This document shows, piece by piece, positions 1-12,763 of a stretch of DNA of 64,000 bases (positions are counted from its first letter, which is position 1; every line of letters starts with the position of its first letter). The DNA comes from Piper betle (lineage: Eukaryota; Streptophyta; Magnoliopsida; Piperales; Piperaceae): positions 1-64,000 of the forward strand of contig JAURVB010013801.1 in assembly GCA_033002965.1 (NCBI GenBank). The letters run 5' to 3'. The translations under genes and the position numbers were made by a program. Under the pieces are notes generated by a model, which saw only the letters and a program-made list of their open reading frames with translations, did no database searches and was not told the origin of the DNA.

Positions 1-124
1 ATTCTCCTTTAAGGTCGTACATTTTATTTTGTTCCATGTATGAGGATATACAATGAATTGAGAGTTAATTATTATAATATTATAACTGAGAGCCCTTGGT
101 CGAGTGGGAGTATTGAATATTGTG

Positions 125-186
125 ACTTCGTGGGTGTTCTTCGTTAGGATGCAGTACTTCGTGGGTGTTCTTCATTAGGATGCAGT
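125..186. repeat. 31-bp tandem duplication
   Basis: Two adjacent 31-base copies beginning acttcgtgggtgttcttc differ at one base (cgtt versus catt). Nothing coding is seen around them. Confidence 0.8.
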
Positions 187-193
187 TAATCCC

Positions 194-769
194 AGTATTT
201 TAAAAATCGGCTTGGACCGGCCGGTCCGGTATAACAGGTACCGGACTCAAATCCGGTCCAGTTCAATGTGTTAGATCACACATGCAAATCATACCCAAAT
301 TTTCAACCGGTTTTATTGAAACAGTATTTTGAAATTGCTGCAGTTTTTTCTGGTCTAACCCAGTTTGAAGGCAATAAATTACCTTTGTTGAGTTTGTGTA
401 CGAGGAGGGATGAAATGGGCATGTGTGGGTTTATATTCAGATGCGAGGGATATGAGCTTGTTTTGGAGCTATGATAAATTACCTTTGTTGAGTTTGTGGA
501 ACTTTTGTAGTGGCTATGATAAGTGCTAAGTTAAAAAAACAAACTTATAACCCGCCAAGTTCTTAACTCAAGACCTCTCACTTAAATATATAGCACCAAA
601 CCAATAGGCTATGCTATTTGATAATGTGAATCATTTAATATACTTAAATATAATCAAATCCAGTACAACATGCTAAATCCGGTTCAACCCGGGTTTACTC
701 GGTTAGTCAAGTGTATCACGTATCGGTCAAAAATCCGATATGGTCACCAATATGATTTTAAAAACATTG
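194..769. mobile_element. Non-autonomous DNA transposon (MITE), possibly Mutator-like
   Basis: The element is flanked by the direct repeat gttaatccc at 185-193 and 770-778, a 9-base target-site duplication. Its ends are imperfect inverted repeats: agtattttaaaaatcgg on the left, and caatgtttttaaaatc when the right end is read in reverse. The interior has no transposase and is rich in ccggt/accgg words. A nine-base duplication points to the Mutator superfamily, but the ends are short and the class is an inference. A similar right end recurs near 63424-63500. Confidence 0.55.
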
Positions 770-779
770 GTTAATCCCA

Positions 780-3468
780 CTTTTTAAAGGTTACATGAAA
801 AAAGTACATCTATTTATTAGTTGCAACCTTACGCGAGGATTCCAATTGTTCACGAAGAGTTGTAATTTGCACCCGCACCCTCCGGGAGGGTACGTGGCAC
901 TCAGGTCAATGCCCATTAAATGATGGCAAGGAAAATTTTAGCTTGACCTGTAAACATCCTTTGAAATGCACAATAATTTAAAAAAACAAATATATAAAAT
1001 ATAAATACAAGCAACGGGAAAATGTAGTCAATTATACGGCTGTGATTTTTTGTAACTTAAATAAAATTGCCCTCATCATCAGGTATCAGGTCTTTCTCGT
1101 CGAAGGCCTCGTATTCAATGTTACTACAAAAGTGTCAGCGGATACAAATTTTTTCGAATTACAAGTAATCCATGACTAAAGAAAACACACCAGCTCGAGT
1201 GATTCCGATCTCAATAAAATTGAAGGCAAAGACATCGTTTTTTCTTGCAAAACATAAATATCAAGGGGCAACTGTTTAACAAGAACCTAACTGCTTGCGC
1301 AAGTTAATTAACCGTTTTTACAAACGGTTAATTAATTATAATTATTTTTTAATCAGTCTTATACACATGAGTTGCATTTTATCTTATACAAATTACACTT
1401 TTCATTTTGAGCAATTTAATGGGTCATATAATTCAAAATTTACATAAATAAATAAAATAACAAATAATAAGGGTTATAAATTTCAACACAATTTAATATT
1501 TTTAATCTTTATATCTTAATTATCAAAGAAATTGTAATTAAAATTAATTTTAAAATATCTATTAACTTGCATATTTGTTGAAAATTTAAAAATAGGCGAT
1601 AATAATATTTATAAAAGATAAAATTTTATTAATCTCTTACTTATGTACCATACTTTTGATATACATAAATATTATTTTATAAAATTTATTAAAAAAGTTC
1701 AAACTGAATATGTAGCTCTTATAAATTGTGAAGAGTAGTTCATATAATTTTGTCTTATTTTTTATATAAAATATAGTCAAACTTTATTAAATTATTGTAT
1801 CACGCAAGATAAATTGTGTTGACATAATTAATCACATTAGTTTTTTAGTTATCATCTAGAAACTAAATTAACTATAATAAGTGTGATTCAGTATTATGTA
1901 CAATAAATGTGATATAATTTTACCATTTATTGTACTTGGGTGTTTATATCCCTTTTCATGATTAATTTCTGAGAACTCATTTCTTAACCGTTTGTAACGT
2001 TTTGAAGATTACCTCTATATATTTCATTTTCTATTGTCTTTGAATAAACAAGATAACAATCATTTTTTTTACATTTTAATGATCGACTTCTTTACTGTAA
2101 AAAATAGTTAATATGTAGCTTATTTCATCTTTGAGGTAAACTCCCCTAAGACCCATTGCAACATAGGGGGCGTTTATTATCTTAAGGAGAACGAGATTCC
2201 CGCGGCTTAAGCTTGCTAACTGTTTTCTTTCTTGTAAATTGACATCCTCATCCACGGCATTAACACATTTGCCACCGGATCTAACACTTCATACACTCCT
2301 TTATCAATTACCAATTCGAAAATAAGATTAAATGTTAACAAGATATTACAAATTGAGACACAGCAGAGAGGAGAGATAGTTGAAGTTGTGGAGCCTGCGG
2401 CGGCTCCTCCTCAACACACCAACGTACAGAAAGTCAGGACTTTCTAATTTACATCCAAAGGTGCTAGTGTGGGTAGTTTATACTCGGTTGGGTGGTTACT
2501 GTATGAACATAAAACAGTTATTAATTCATTAGCACTCGTCAAAACAGTAAAATTATTTAGTTGTTTTTATCTGATGGATCACGTTGTCCGTGTCATTGGG
2601 TGGGCAGTGGGCACACAAGGAAGCGCCACATGGTCCAGAAGTTCGAGATTTGACGATAGTTTGCATGGTAATTTTCAACATAAAGCGAGAAATCACAAAG
2701 GCAGAAGTATAGTTCGATTCTGGAGGTTTAACAAAAGCCCAGCAACAGACAAGGCCGAAGCGCCGGTAAAGATGCGGCCACTTACTTCCCAATGACAAAA
2801 AATCCAAATCTATCACTTTCTCATGCAAATATTTTTTGGCAATTACCGCATGTTTTCACTTTGGGGTCAGAAAACATGCTGCTTTAATGGGTTATATTCT
2901 TCACAATTTTCAACCATGATCAAAATATAGCACATATAATTTCCACGATTGAAAACTACATTATTTTCATTTGATTTGTATCCATGTCATGATCCCCAAG
3001 TGAGCCACTGAGAGGAACACTTTCTTAGTAACTCATCATTTTAGCTGCGGATTGGAGAGAGCCAGTTCAGTGATTAATTAACAAATGCATTTTAAGTCAT
3101 GCCATTTAGATACCATGGAAAATTAAGTGGTCAATTTGCATATTTAACACAACTATCAATTTTTCTTGTCCGTTAGGCGTGAGATTGACACTTTGCGAGT
3201 CGCTCATACGGTGAACGATGAAACCCATTTTAAGAATCAAGATTCAAGACACATGCTCCAGAAATTACACCAAGAGTGGGGAAGTTGAGGTGGTAGGTCT
3301 GTTATTAAATCGAGGAAAAAGAAGTGTGGCACTGGTTCTCTGATCATATCTGCATTCATTTACTTCTCTGTAGAATAACATTTACTACATATCAACCGAC
3401 CACCTCCTCGTCTCTCTATTAAACCTCCCTGCACTGGGTTTTGCCTCTTCACCTTCCTTCTCTAGCTA
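780..3468. other. AT-rich spacer upstream of the first GDSL gene
   Basis: No gene is recognisable. Open frames around 2469-2828 lie on both strands and have no family resemblance or splice context. A TATA-like tattaaac lies near 3418, about 50 bases before the first GDSL start codon, and could be its promoter. Confidence 0.5.
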
Positions 3469-5562
3469 ATGGCTTCCACAAATTCCAGCTTCTCCTACAC
3501 CATCTCCTTCCTCACCGTCTATGCCATTCTCATATGTTCATGTTGGGCTCAAGAGACTCTTTTACCAGACGCCAGTAGGAGGGAGCTTATGCTGGCCATG
3601 TTCATATTTGGCGACTCACTTATAGACAACGGAAACAATAACAATCTTCCATCCTTCGCCAAGGCCAACTACTACCCATATGGCATCGACTTCTCGGGAG
3701 GTCCCTCTGGGCGTTCTCAAACGACTACACAATGGTGGATGCTATTGGTTAGTTTACTATTCGTCTTCTATCACCATATTCACACCTTTACATTAGTCTT
3801 CAAATCTTTATAGTGCAAACCAACTTCAAGAACACAATGCTTTGTTCTTTAGCGGAGTTGCTGGGCTTCCTTTGACATCAGCGTACCACAAGCCTTCAGC
3901 ATCAAGGGTCACCTTCGGAGTGAACTACGCATCTGCGGCAGCCGGCATTTTGGATGCTACTGGCGGAAACTTTGTGAGTTATATAAATAACCATTTTTAC
4001 TTATATATCAAATAACGAATATGTATAGCCTGGTGCAATTTGGTTATGGTTTGGTGTAATGTGGGGGTTTTATTTCTAGATTTAGGTTAGAGATGCTTTG
4101 TTGTGTAGGTGTATGCAGTAGTGTGGGTGAGTGAGTCATGTGGGTCTGCTAATACAAGTACTTGGGCACGCAGGTGGGACGCATACCGTTCAATCAGCAG
4201 ATCCGGAACTTCGAAAATACTCTGAACCAGTTCAATATCCGTCTAGGAGCGGATGAGGTTGCCCAATCGCTAGGAAAATGCATCTTTTTTGTAGGCTTCG
4301 GGAGCAACGACTACTTGAACAACTATCTGATGCCTAATTACAACACTCGGAACCAATACAACGCACAGCAGTACGCCGACCTCTTAATCCAGCAATATTC
4401 CCAACAGTTAATGGTATGCATTGTGCTGAAAGAAAGAAAGGAGATAGTTTTATATAAAACTTGTTGAATGAAATTATCAATTCAATCATGCTTGTGCAGA
4501 GGCTTTACAACCTTGGAGGTAGGAAGTTTGTGCTCCCAAACGTGGGAATACTTGGTTGCATTCCTAGCATATTGGCACAAAGTGCGAACAGCCAGTGCTC
4601 GGACTCGGTGAATCGACTTGTTCTTCCCTTCAACAACAACATGAGAGCTATGATCGATAGGTTAAATGCCAACCTCCCTGGTGCCACCTTTGTTTACGCC
4701 GACGTCTTTAGAATGTTTGAGGACATTCTCGCTCAACCGACCTCATATGGTACTCCATTTTATCTGTTTTACTCGTTACATCTTGCTTCGTCAATTATAT
4801 CCAGCCCTTCTGTATATACATTTTTGCAAGCTATTGGAAGAATAATCATGCTGGTCAAATAGAACAATGAAATAATCTTCTACCCATGAAATTAGTAATT
4901 GGATCCATGCAGCTTAGACCAGGTTTCCTAATAATCTTGGTCCTTTGGTTAACTTTATCTCAACTAAATTTACAACTACTTGTGCTTATCAGTTATCGCT
5001 AATATAGCTGCTTGTTATAGTAGATCACTTAATTTGATTAAATTTTAGCTTACCATACCACATGAGATTTGGGAGAATGGGAAATCGGGCAAGACTATCG
5101 GGCAAGACACCACTGGCCCCAATTTAAAATTCACAAGTGCCAACTCTATATCCGTAAAAAATAGGTGGTTGTTAGGGAGGTGAAACCATGCCCAAGTTAC
5201 TGCATGCTTCGAAACCCATCTAAGAAATTTTTGGTGGGTGTCTGCTATAAAGCCAACAACAAGCTTCTCTTCTTCAAAAAAAAAGAAATTCAATAATTAC
5301 ACAGGCTAACAGCTTGAAAATTTAATGGGTTTGGTGTTCAGGGTTTAGTGTGATTGACCGCGGCTGTTGTGGGATTGGAAGAAACAGGGGGCAGATCACA
5401 TGCCTACCACTGCAGGCACCGTGCTTGAACAGGGAGAAGTACGTGTTCTGGGACGCGTTTCACCCCACCGAGGCCGTCAATATAATACTTGGCCGCAGGT
5501 CCTTTAATGGCGACCCCAGTGTTGTTCATCCTGTCAATGTTCGCCAACTTGTTGCTCTCTAG
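3469..5562 (+). CDS. GDSL esterase/lipase, five exons, two 1-base frameshifts
   Basis: A plant SGNH/GDSL hydrolase, a secreted esterase/lipase of lipids or cell-wall esters. Exons by GT/AG junctions: 3469-3747, 3853-3973, 4174-4413, 4500-4749 and 5342-5562. The protein opens with a hydrophobic signal peptide (through CSCWAQ). Block I is [14 protein letters not shown] with the nucleophile Ser, block III is GSNDYLNNY, and block V is DAFHPTEA with the catalytic Asp and His. Summed exon length is 1111 bases. One base appears missing near 3713 (the expected [11 protein letters not shown] is read out of frame) and one near 3870 (in LLGFPL). Restoring both gives about 370 residues, the normal family size. 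Both lesions are one-base losses in short homopolymers, so assembly error and true decay are both possible. The neighbour at 6273-7804 is a convergent relative. Substrate unknown. Confidence 0.88.
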
Positions 5563-6272
5563 TTATACATCTTCACGAGTGAATTTGAGCAAGATATAGT
5601 GATGATTTAGAAGGGCATCGGATTTTTGCTTGAGTGATTTTGAGTCGTCAAAATTTCTAGATTCATGGTAACATTGCTGGGTAGATTACTTTGAACTGCG
5701 GATTGTGTCATGCCAATTGCTGTTAGATGGCATCTTTTATGATTATGATACGTTTCAACAAAAAAAGTTTTTTATGGAAAATGCTTGGATAAATTAGTTT
5801 GTTCGCAAAAAGGTAAATCCAGACCGAAGTCCCGTATATAAGTTATCACTTAGAGCGAGAAACTATTATATCCTACCTCGATGCAAATTTGCAGTCTACC
5901 ACTCTAAACAAAACACTCGCGTATGATGAATTTAATGATAAATATAAATTATTGGCATTGATGTATCAGTGTTGAAAAATACCACGAAAAATTCTCATAA
6001 AAAATGTTTTTTAATAATATTTTATTCAGATAATCATCATATTCTAAACAGATAATATTTTTTACTTGAAAATTTAAATTAATAATCGTTCTTTTTAAGA
6101 AAAAATATTTAATGAAAAACGTAAGTAATAATTCAATCTTATTTATTTCACCCATTTAAACAGAAACCATTGCATTTATCATTTGAAAGTCTCAACTCTC
6201 AACTCATGATAAGTAACACTCAACTGCAAATCTCTAGTCACCACACATCTCTCCTCTTTAAATAAGGAGGCA
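5563..6272. other. Spacer between convergent GDSL genes
   Basis: AT-rich 3' flanks of the two tail-to-tail GDSL genes. No further gene or repeat is recognised. Confidence 0.5.
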
Positions 6273-7804
6273 TCATGCGGTCGCAAGTGTCTGTATGTTC
6301 ATGGGATAAACATCAGAACAGTGCCTGGAACTATAAGCTCGGTTGGCCAAAATAACATTTGCCGCATCCGTGGGATGAAATGCGTCCCAGAACAAGTGCT
6401 CTGCCCTTCTCTCACAAGGCGCTTGTAGTGGAAGACAAGTTATTTGCCCATTGTTCCTCCCCACCCCACAACACCCCCTGTCTATCACTCTAAACCCTGC
6501 CCATAAATTAGTAGATCACAATTAGTTACAGTTTTATCAAACAATTTAAATGAACAGATTGATAAACAATATTACCATAAGTTTCTGCGCGTTTAACTAT
6601 GTCTTTGGAGGTCTCGAAGGTGTTAATGTAGACGAAATTGGCACCAGGCAGCTCTCCACCATTGAAGCGGTCGACCATCTTGACGAGGCCGGAGTTGTAC
6701 ATGGCAATGGCTCTGTTGATCGTCTCGTTGCACCTGTGACCTGACCCATCATCCTCCACTCTTGCCAATTCATAAGGTATGCACCCAATCTGTCCTACCC
6801 CTGACACCACCACCCTCCTTGCTCCCAGGTTGTACAATTGCTGCATGCCAAACAAGAACACTAAGTATATTAATTGGAGTGTTAAAGATAATGATATATA
6901 GTTTGTCAAATTTTGTTAACAATTGGATTGATTTTGACTGACCGTTAACTGGCGAGAGTAATCTTGAAGGAGCAGTGTGGCGTAAGTACTCGGGTTGTAT
7001 TCTGAGCTAGTGGTGTAGTAGTTAGGCATGAAATAGTTGTTCAAGTAGTCGTTGCTTCCCATGCCCACCGAGAAAATGCACTTACTTAAGTAGGCGTTGA
7101 GCTTGCCCGTGTCTCCCCTAAAGAACCTTCTCAGTTGTCTTACTGTTGCCGCGAAGTTGGCTACTTGTTGATTCATGGGCAAGTGTGCCCCCTATCATGT
7201 GAATACATTCATGTCATCATATCTCCATTGGCTTAAACGTATGAAATTTGTTATTGTAAGTTATTACTGGTACGTAGTTGTTCGTGAACATGATCATGTT
7301 TGTCGTTGACGGTAATTGAGGAAAAATGTTTACCAAATTGTTGCCAGTCTCTTCTCGAATGCCTGCGGCTCCTGGAAGCGTAGTTGACTCCTCTAAGCAA
7401 GGCAGTTCCTCGAGTGGTTGCATAGGGTGGAATGTAGTCGGAAAACCCAAGAAGTTGAGCTGTACAAAAACAAGTTAAGCAGGTCAATTAATAAAGCACA
7501 TAATATTGTTTGCTTGGAATCTTAGTAGTGTTTGTTTTAGACCGGGGACAATCTAACCTAAAATGTCGACCGTGGTTCGACCATTAGTGAACCTTCCAGT
7601 GACCCCCGATGCGAAATCGACGCCATAGGGCATATAGTTAGCTCTAGCAAGGGTGAGTAATCCATTGTTGTTGCCGTTGTCTACCAGAGAGTCTCCAAAG
7701 ATGAACATACAAGGTACTTGAGGCCTTGAAACTACCCCGATGGATATTTCCAGCACTATTATAAATACTAACAGCAAATTTTTTGTGGGACTATAACTCA
7801 TCAT
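6273..7804 (-). CDS. GDSL esterase/lipase, five exons, one 1-base frameshift
   Basis: A second secreted GDSL-type hydrolase on the opposite strand. Exons in reading order: 7804-7558, 7459-7334, 7191-6943, 6840-6576 and 6496-6273, all with GT/AG junctions and the same intron phases as the first gene. The start at 7804 gives a clean signal peptide (MMSYSPTKNLLLVFIIV, ending VVSRP). An open frame runs further upstream to 8062, but it lacks a signal sequence at its start. Motifs are [36 protein letters not shown] and DAFHPTDA, so the Ser, Asp and His of the active site are present. One extra base near 7372 in exon 2 breaks the frame between GVNYAS and GAAGIREETGNN. Correcting it gives about 369 residues, the usual length. 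It is either a recent pseudogene or carries an assembly error. It is clearly a paralogue of the gene at 3469-5562. Confidence 0.88.
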
Positions 7805-8764
7805 CTTATGAAATTGCACAGTCCCTATCCCAAGGACTGATGCATCAAGAGAACAATTTATGGGTCTCGAGGGGAATTCTATGTCATGGACTTCATGAGG
7901 ACGTTCCTGATCATAACTGGTTGGTCGGCATTGAGTACTCTCTCGTGAGTAGAAAAGGCGACGGTGGTGGAGGATAAATAAATGAGAATAGAGGTGAGCA
8001 TCCGTGACGAATTTTAGTTCCTTCATATTCCGGATTTTTAATTTGTGAAGGGACATGACCATGAACGGCTTTTGTATTCCTTGTAGAAACGATTCTTACT
8101 AAATGGTTAGTTCAATGTCTTCCAGCAAAAAAATCATTTTGGTTGCATTTAATTATTTTCCATTGATGATGCAGCCTTTTAACTCCGTCACTGCTTCTAT
8201 AATATCGGTTTCAAGCTCGGATAATAGAGGAAGGTTTATGTCAGGAAGAACATATGACCATAAAAATTTCTCATTTGTAATCGGATAGATCCTAGTTTAG
8301 GGACCATACAGAACACCCTTTAAAGTATCTGGGGGGAGGAAGACGAGAAGTCGATGAGATCCATTTAGGACTTCGTGTTATTGACATTAACTTATTATTA
8401 TAGTTATTACAAAGTCCAGTGATCTCATCAATGACCAATTCCAACAGATAATTAATTAATTTTCACGTCCCATGACGATCCAACACAAAGAAGAAAATGC
8501 ATTTCTCATGTAGTTAAGCCCAGGGATGATGCATAATCTGAGCCAAAGTAATGGTGTGGAAGGGCTGCAACAACGTCGGCCGCAACTCAACCACAAACTT
8601 GCTATCATCACCACCAAAAGTACGTTCTTCCTCACATCAGCAACCGGCTCTCCAATTCGCTCATCCGATACATCCTTCAACAACACTGCCTCCTCGCCAC
8701 CCTCCCTATTCGCCCACAAACTGTTACCAGCTGCCCGGGATGCCTTCCCATCACCACCTCGTAC

Positions 8765-8937
8765 TGAGAGTATAGTGTGAAATGCACTGAGTCATGTTTC
8801 TATATATATTTGTATTGAGTTGTATTGGGTGACATATACCTAACTTGTCGGCCAAGACATCTTCTTCATATGGCTATGCATAAATACTGTAAGTAGTTTG
8901 ATGAATGAAAAAGATAGAGGGAGAGAGAAATTTTTCA
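8765..8937 (+). repeat. 5' LTR of the degenerate Copia element
   Basis: Begins tgagagtatagtgtgaaatg and ends gagagaaatttttca, directly before the primer-binding site. The words gggtgacatat and taacttgtcgg are shared with the 3' LTR. Confidence 0.75.
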
Positions 8938-8950
8938 TGGTATCATAGCT
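8938..8950 (+). other. Copia primer-binding site
   Basis: tggtatcatagct follows the 5' LTR directly and matches the usual initiator-tRNA-Met complement tggtatcagagc with one change. Confidence 0.7.
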
Positions 8951-9127
8951 TTAATGGCAGTCGATTGCGAAGAACCGCTCACAAGCAATGGAACATTGCT
9001 CCGGTGATCAAGCCTGCTTCGAGAGTGGTTTTCTTCACGCCTCAGTCATCTTTAGTTTGACACTTGTTTCATCGAATCTTGATTCGTTTTCAGAATTTGT
9101 TGTTTTTTGATCTTGATGCGATCAACA

Positions 9128-12100
9128 ATGGCGAATAGCATAGCAGTCTTCTATTAATATGCCTTTTCCTTATCCAAATACTACAAATGTGTCAAACTTT
9201 ATCAATATTGCTTTGAATCCTACAAATTGTAGAATTTGGGAAGATCAGATCTTGAATCTGATAGATTCTCATGGTTTTGGATTATTTATCAATGGTACTG
9301 TAACAATGCCACCGAAAACAGTAACATCATCTACTTCTAATTTTACTGTTTATGAAGAGATTAATCCTGATTTTCTGCTTTAAAAAGATCCGATAAGTTG
9401 TTAAAAGGTTGGATAACGAGTGCTTTGAGCAAAGAGGTTGCATACTTTGATGTTGGAACAAAGACTGCAAATGAAATTTGGTTAGTTTTGAAACAGAAAA
9501 TGGCTCAAACTTTTCTAGAACAAGAATTTCATTTGCAAAGAGAGTTGCAACTAAATTGTTGTGAAAATTGTAGTAGTTTTGATAAATATATGTTGAGGTT
9601 TAAGATCATTGTTGATGAACTTAGAGCGATTGTTAAACCTTTGACTGAAGAAAGGATTTGTTTTTCGTAGTTACAAGGTCTAGGAAGTGACTATCAAATG
9701 TTTACCACCATTATGTTGAGGCCTCCTATACCACCTTTCAATGAACTAATGGATATTATCCTATGAATCAAGGATTCTGAAACCCATGCATCACAGCTTC
9801 AGTCAAAATCAGGTTGCTTATACTGCTCAAAGGAGTTTTAAAAGACCACAATTTAATCCCGGACAAAAGTAGAATTTTATCTCACAAAATCGAAGGTTTC
9901 AGAATGTTGTTTCCAAGTTACACAAATACAGTTTATTGTTTCAAAATCTACTTAAGGAGAATCATTTGAAAAGGCCAATCCATAGCTATCCACGAAGTCA
10001 AAATTTCAGTGTCAAATCTACCCTAGGTTTGGACTTACAACAACCAAGTGCTGAAAAAAGTGGAAGACACCTTTTGTGCATCAAGCCTTATATGCACTAC
10101 AAATTTCAGATGTTGATGTCAATGAATAGATTCCTGATTTAGGTGCATCCTCACAGGTCTGGTAACTCCTCAATGTTTACCTCTTTGACAAAATATGAAG
10201 GAGTTAACTCAGTTAGGGTTGGTAATGGACATTTTTACCCATAACTCACAATGGTATTGTTCTTCTTCATACTATTTCTGGATATCTATAGTTAAACAAT
10301 ATGTTGTTTGTGCCTGCACTTACAGAGAATCTCATTTCCATTACACAATTATCAGCTGACATGCCTTTTGATATATATTTTTCAACTAATAAAGTCTATC
10401 AAACACAGAGTATCAAGAAAATTGATAGCTGAAGGAAGGAAAAGAAGGAATGTCAATATATTGGACATTCTAAGACGAAAAGCTTTTTTTTTTGAATAGG
10501 CAAGTTGCAGTAGATTCTGATACTTGGCATAGCAGACTTGGAGATTGTTCCATATCACTTGTGAAGCTACAACAAGCTCAAGGTCTGATCAAAGTAAATG
10601 ACAAGCTTGCTTCTCCAAGTGTTTGTGTGGCTAGGAAAATCAAAGTGTTTACCTTTTGAGTTGTCTGTACACAGATCTACTAAACTTTTTTGATTCGATC
10701 CATTGTGATCTATGGAGACCAGCTCCTGTTGTGTCTTGGGCTCACTATAGATATTATGTGAGTTTTATTGATGACTATACTAGGTTTATTTGGTATTATC
10801 CATTAATAAATAAAGAAAATATTTTCTCAGTCTACCTTCAATTTAACAAAATGGTTGTCACATAGTTTGAAAGAAAAAGAAAGATTTTCCACTCAGATGG
10901 TGGGGGAGCATTCAAATCAGAAAAGCTAAGAAGACAACAAATCTCCATATGAATTACTCTTTGGCAAAATTTCTAAATACAAAGCCTTTAAACCTTTTGA
11001 ATGTTTGTGTTATCCTCCAAGATCATTGCCATGTGTAGTCATTGGTTATGGATCTATGCACAAGGGAAACAAATGTCTTCAACCTAAAATTGGTAGGATA
11101 CATGTGATTTTTTATGAGCAACTATATCCTCTAGACACATTTTTGGATAAAAAAGTCATCCAAAAAATATCTTCATTCAAGTTACATGGAAATATTCCTC
11201 CAAATTCTGGTAGTGAAGATTAGGTTGTTGATATATTACAAGAGGACATTTTGCCTCCTCCGATTTCAGATATCCCAAAGCCATCCTCCAATTCCTCTTC
11301 ATTGCAAGAAGCTATTTCTGAAAGCACACCTATGCAACCAAATTCAATTTTCATTCCATGATAATAAGGTCTAAAGCTGGAGTGGTTAAACCTAACCTCG
11401 CTATGCACTAATTTCAAAGAAGGTTGTCATCAAAGAGCCCACTTCAATTCAAGAAGCTTTAAAGGATGATATATGGATACATTCATCAACCTCATGGATT
11501 CAAAAATAAAAATTTCCAATATATGTTTGAAAGCTTCACAAAGCTCTCTATGGGCTGAAACAAGCGCCACAAGTTTGGTATGACTAGTTCAGTAATTTTC
11601 TTCTCTCCCAAAGTTTTGCTTCAAATGCTGCTAATCTTTCTCTGTTTGTAAAACATCATGAAGATCAGGTCTGATGTTACTTCTACCTGTAGATGATATG
11701 TTGATAATTGCCAATTCCATAATTCTGATATCTGAATTCATTTCACTCATCAAATCTAACTTTGTAATTACTGATCTTGAATTAGTTCATTAATTCGTGG
11801 GAATTGAATTCACAAGAACTTCACAAGGTCTGCTTCTATCCCAACAAAGATATGCACACGAATTATTAGAAAAGGCAAAGATGGTGAACTGCAAGACCAT
11901 CAACACACCCATTGTTGTCCTGGTATTATCTTCTGAATTTGCACTTGTTGATGAGAATGTATCCTTCTGTCGAGTGTTGGTTGGCTCCTTGCAGTATTTG
12001 GCAACTGCAGCACCTAGCATCTCTTTTGCAGTTAATTGTGTTTATCAACGTATGCATCAACCAAATACTTACTTTTTCCAGATGGTAAAACACAATCTAA

Positions 12101-12525
12101 GATATCTCAAAGCTACCATAAGTATGGGGCATCTCAGTCAGGTAAACTCTTTACTTGAACAAATTAATTATTCTGATTCAAAGTGGGCAGGTTGTAAACA
12201 AACTTGATTATCAACCCCTGGGCTTTGCACAATGCTTGGTAATAGTGTCATCTCTTGGAGTGCAAAGAGGAAAACTATTCTTGTTAGGTCAAGCACATAG
12301 GCTGAGTATTGAACAATGACAACCACAACTATTGAAGTTGCTTGGATTACTTATTTTCTTCATCATCTTCGAGTTTCAGTGCCTAATATTCCAGTGTTAT
12401 TCTGTGACAACGTGAGTGCACTGCTATTATCAATAAATCCTGTATCTTATACTCGCACCAAACACATAAAAATTGATTATCATTTTGTGAGGAAACAAGC
12501 GACTTTACAAGAAGCTGGAGACTAG
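9128..12525 (+). pseudogene. Broken Copia gag-pol
   Basis: Fragments in the Copia order. Gag (UBN2-type) lies at 9159-9770, with WEDQILNLIDSHGFG and WLVLKQKMAQTFLEQEF. Integrase core pieces lie at 10656-10865 (FDSIHCDLW, VSFIDDYTRFIWYYP). A post-integrase piece is at 10945-11200 (PYELLFGK, CLCYPPRS). Reverse-transcriptase pieces are at 11430-11760 (YGLKQAPQVWYD), followed by RNase H at 11797-12525 (SQQRYAHELLEKAKM, NYSDSKWAGC, CDNVSALLLS). Many stops and frameshifts, and loss of parts of integrase and reverse transcriptase, make it non-functional. Confidence 0.85.
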
Positions 12526-12620
12526 ATACATTTCTAGAATTGAACAATTAGCATATATATTTACCAAGCCTCAAATTTTGCAAGCTTGGTCTCTCTGATC
12601 CTACGGCTCAAGGGTAGTAA

Positions 12621-12763
12621 TAAGAGTATAGTGTGAAATGTGCTAAGTCATATTTTAATTATATTTATACCGAATTGGGTGACATATGCCTAACTTGTCG
12701 GTCATGCCAATGTTGTAAATAGTTTGATGAATGAAATTGAGGGAGAGAAGTTGAAGTTTTTCA
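12621..12763 (+). repeat. 3' LTR of the degenerate Copia element
   Basis: Begins taagagtatagtgtgaaatg (the left LTR has tg for ta) and ends gttgaagtttttca, abutting kinase sequence cctctggagcctcc. The purine-rich ctcaagggtagtaa before it is the likely polypurine tract. Confidence 0.7.

Larger units (their letters stand above)
8761..12763 (+). mobile_element. Degenerate Copia LTR retrotransposon in the kinase pseudogene
   Basis: About 4.0 kb, with short LTRs at both ends, a primer-binding site tggtatcatagc at 8938 and broken Copia-type gag-pol between. The hexamer cacctc occurs at 8755-8760 and 12762-12767 and looks like the target duplication. Exact LTR limits are uncertain by a few bases because the left end reads gtactgagag and the right gtaataagag. 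It sits inside the receptor-kinase catalytic domain on the opposite strand, so it is a disabling insertion. Its right end is also present in the second duplication unit, so it is older than the tandem duplication. Confidence 0.85.

Noticed and set aside
2469..2828. Overlapping 91- and 108-residue frames
   Set aside because: No family resemblance, on opposite strands over the same bases, no promoter or splice evidence.
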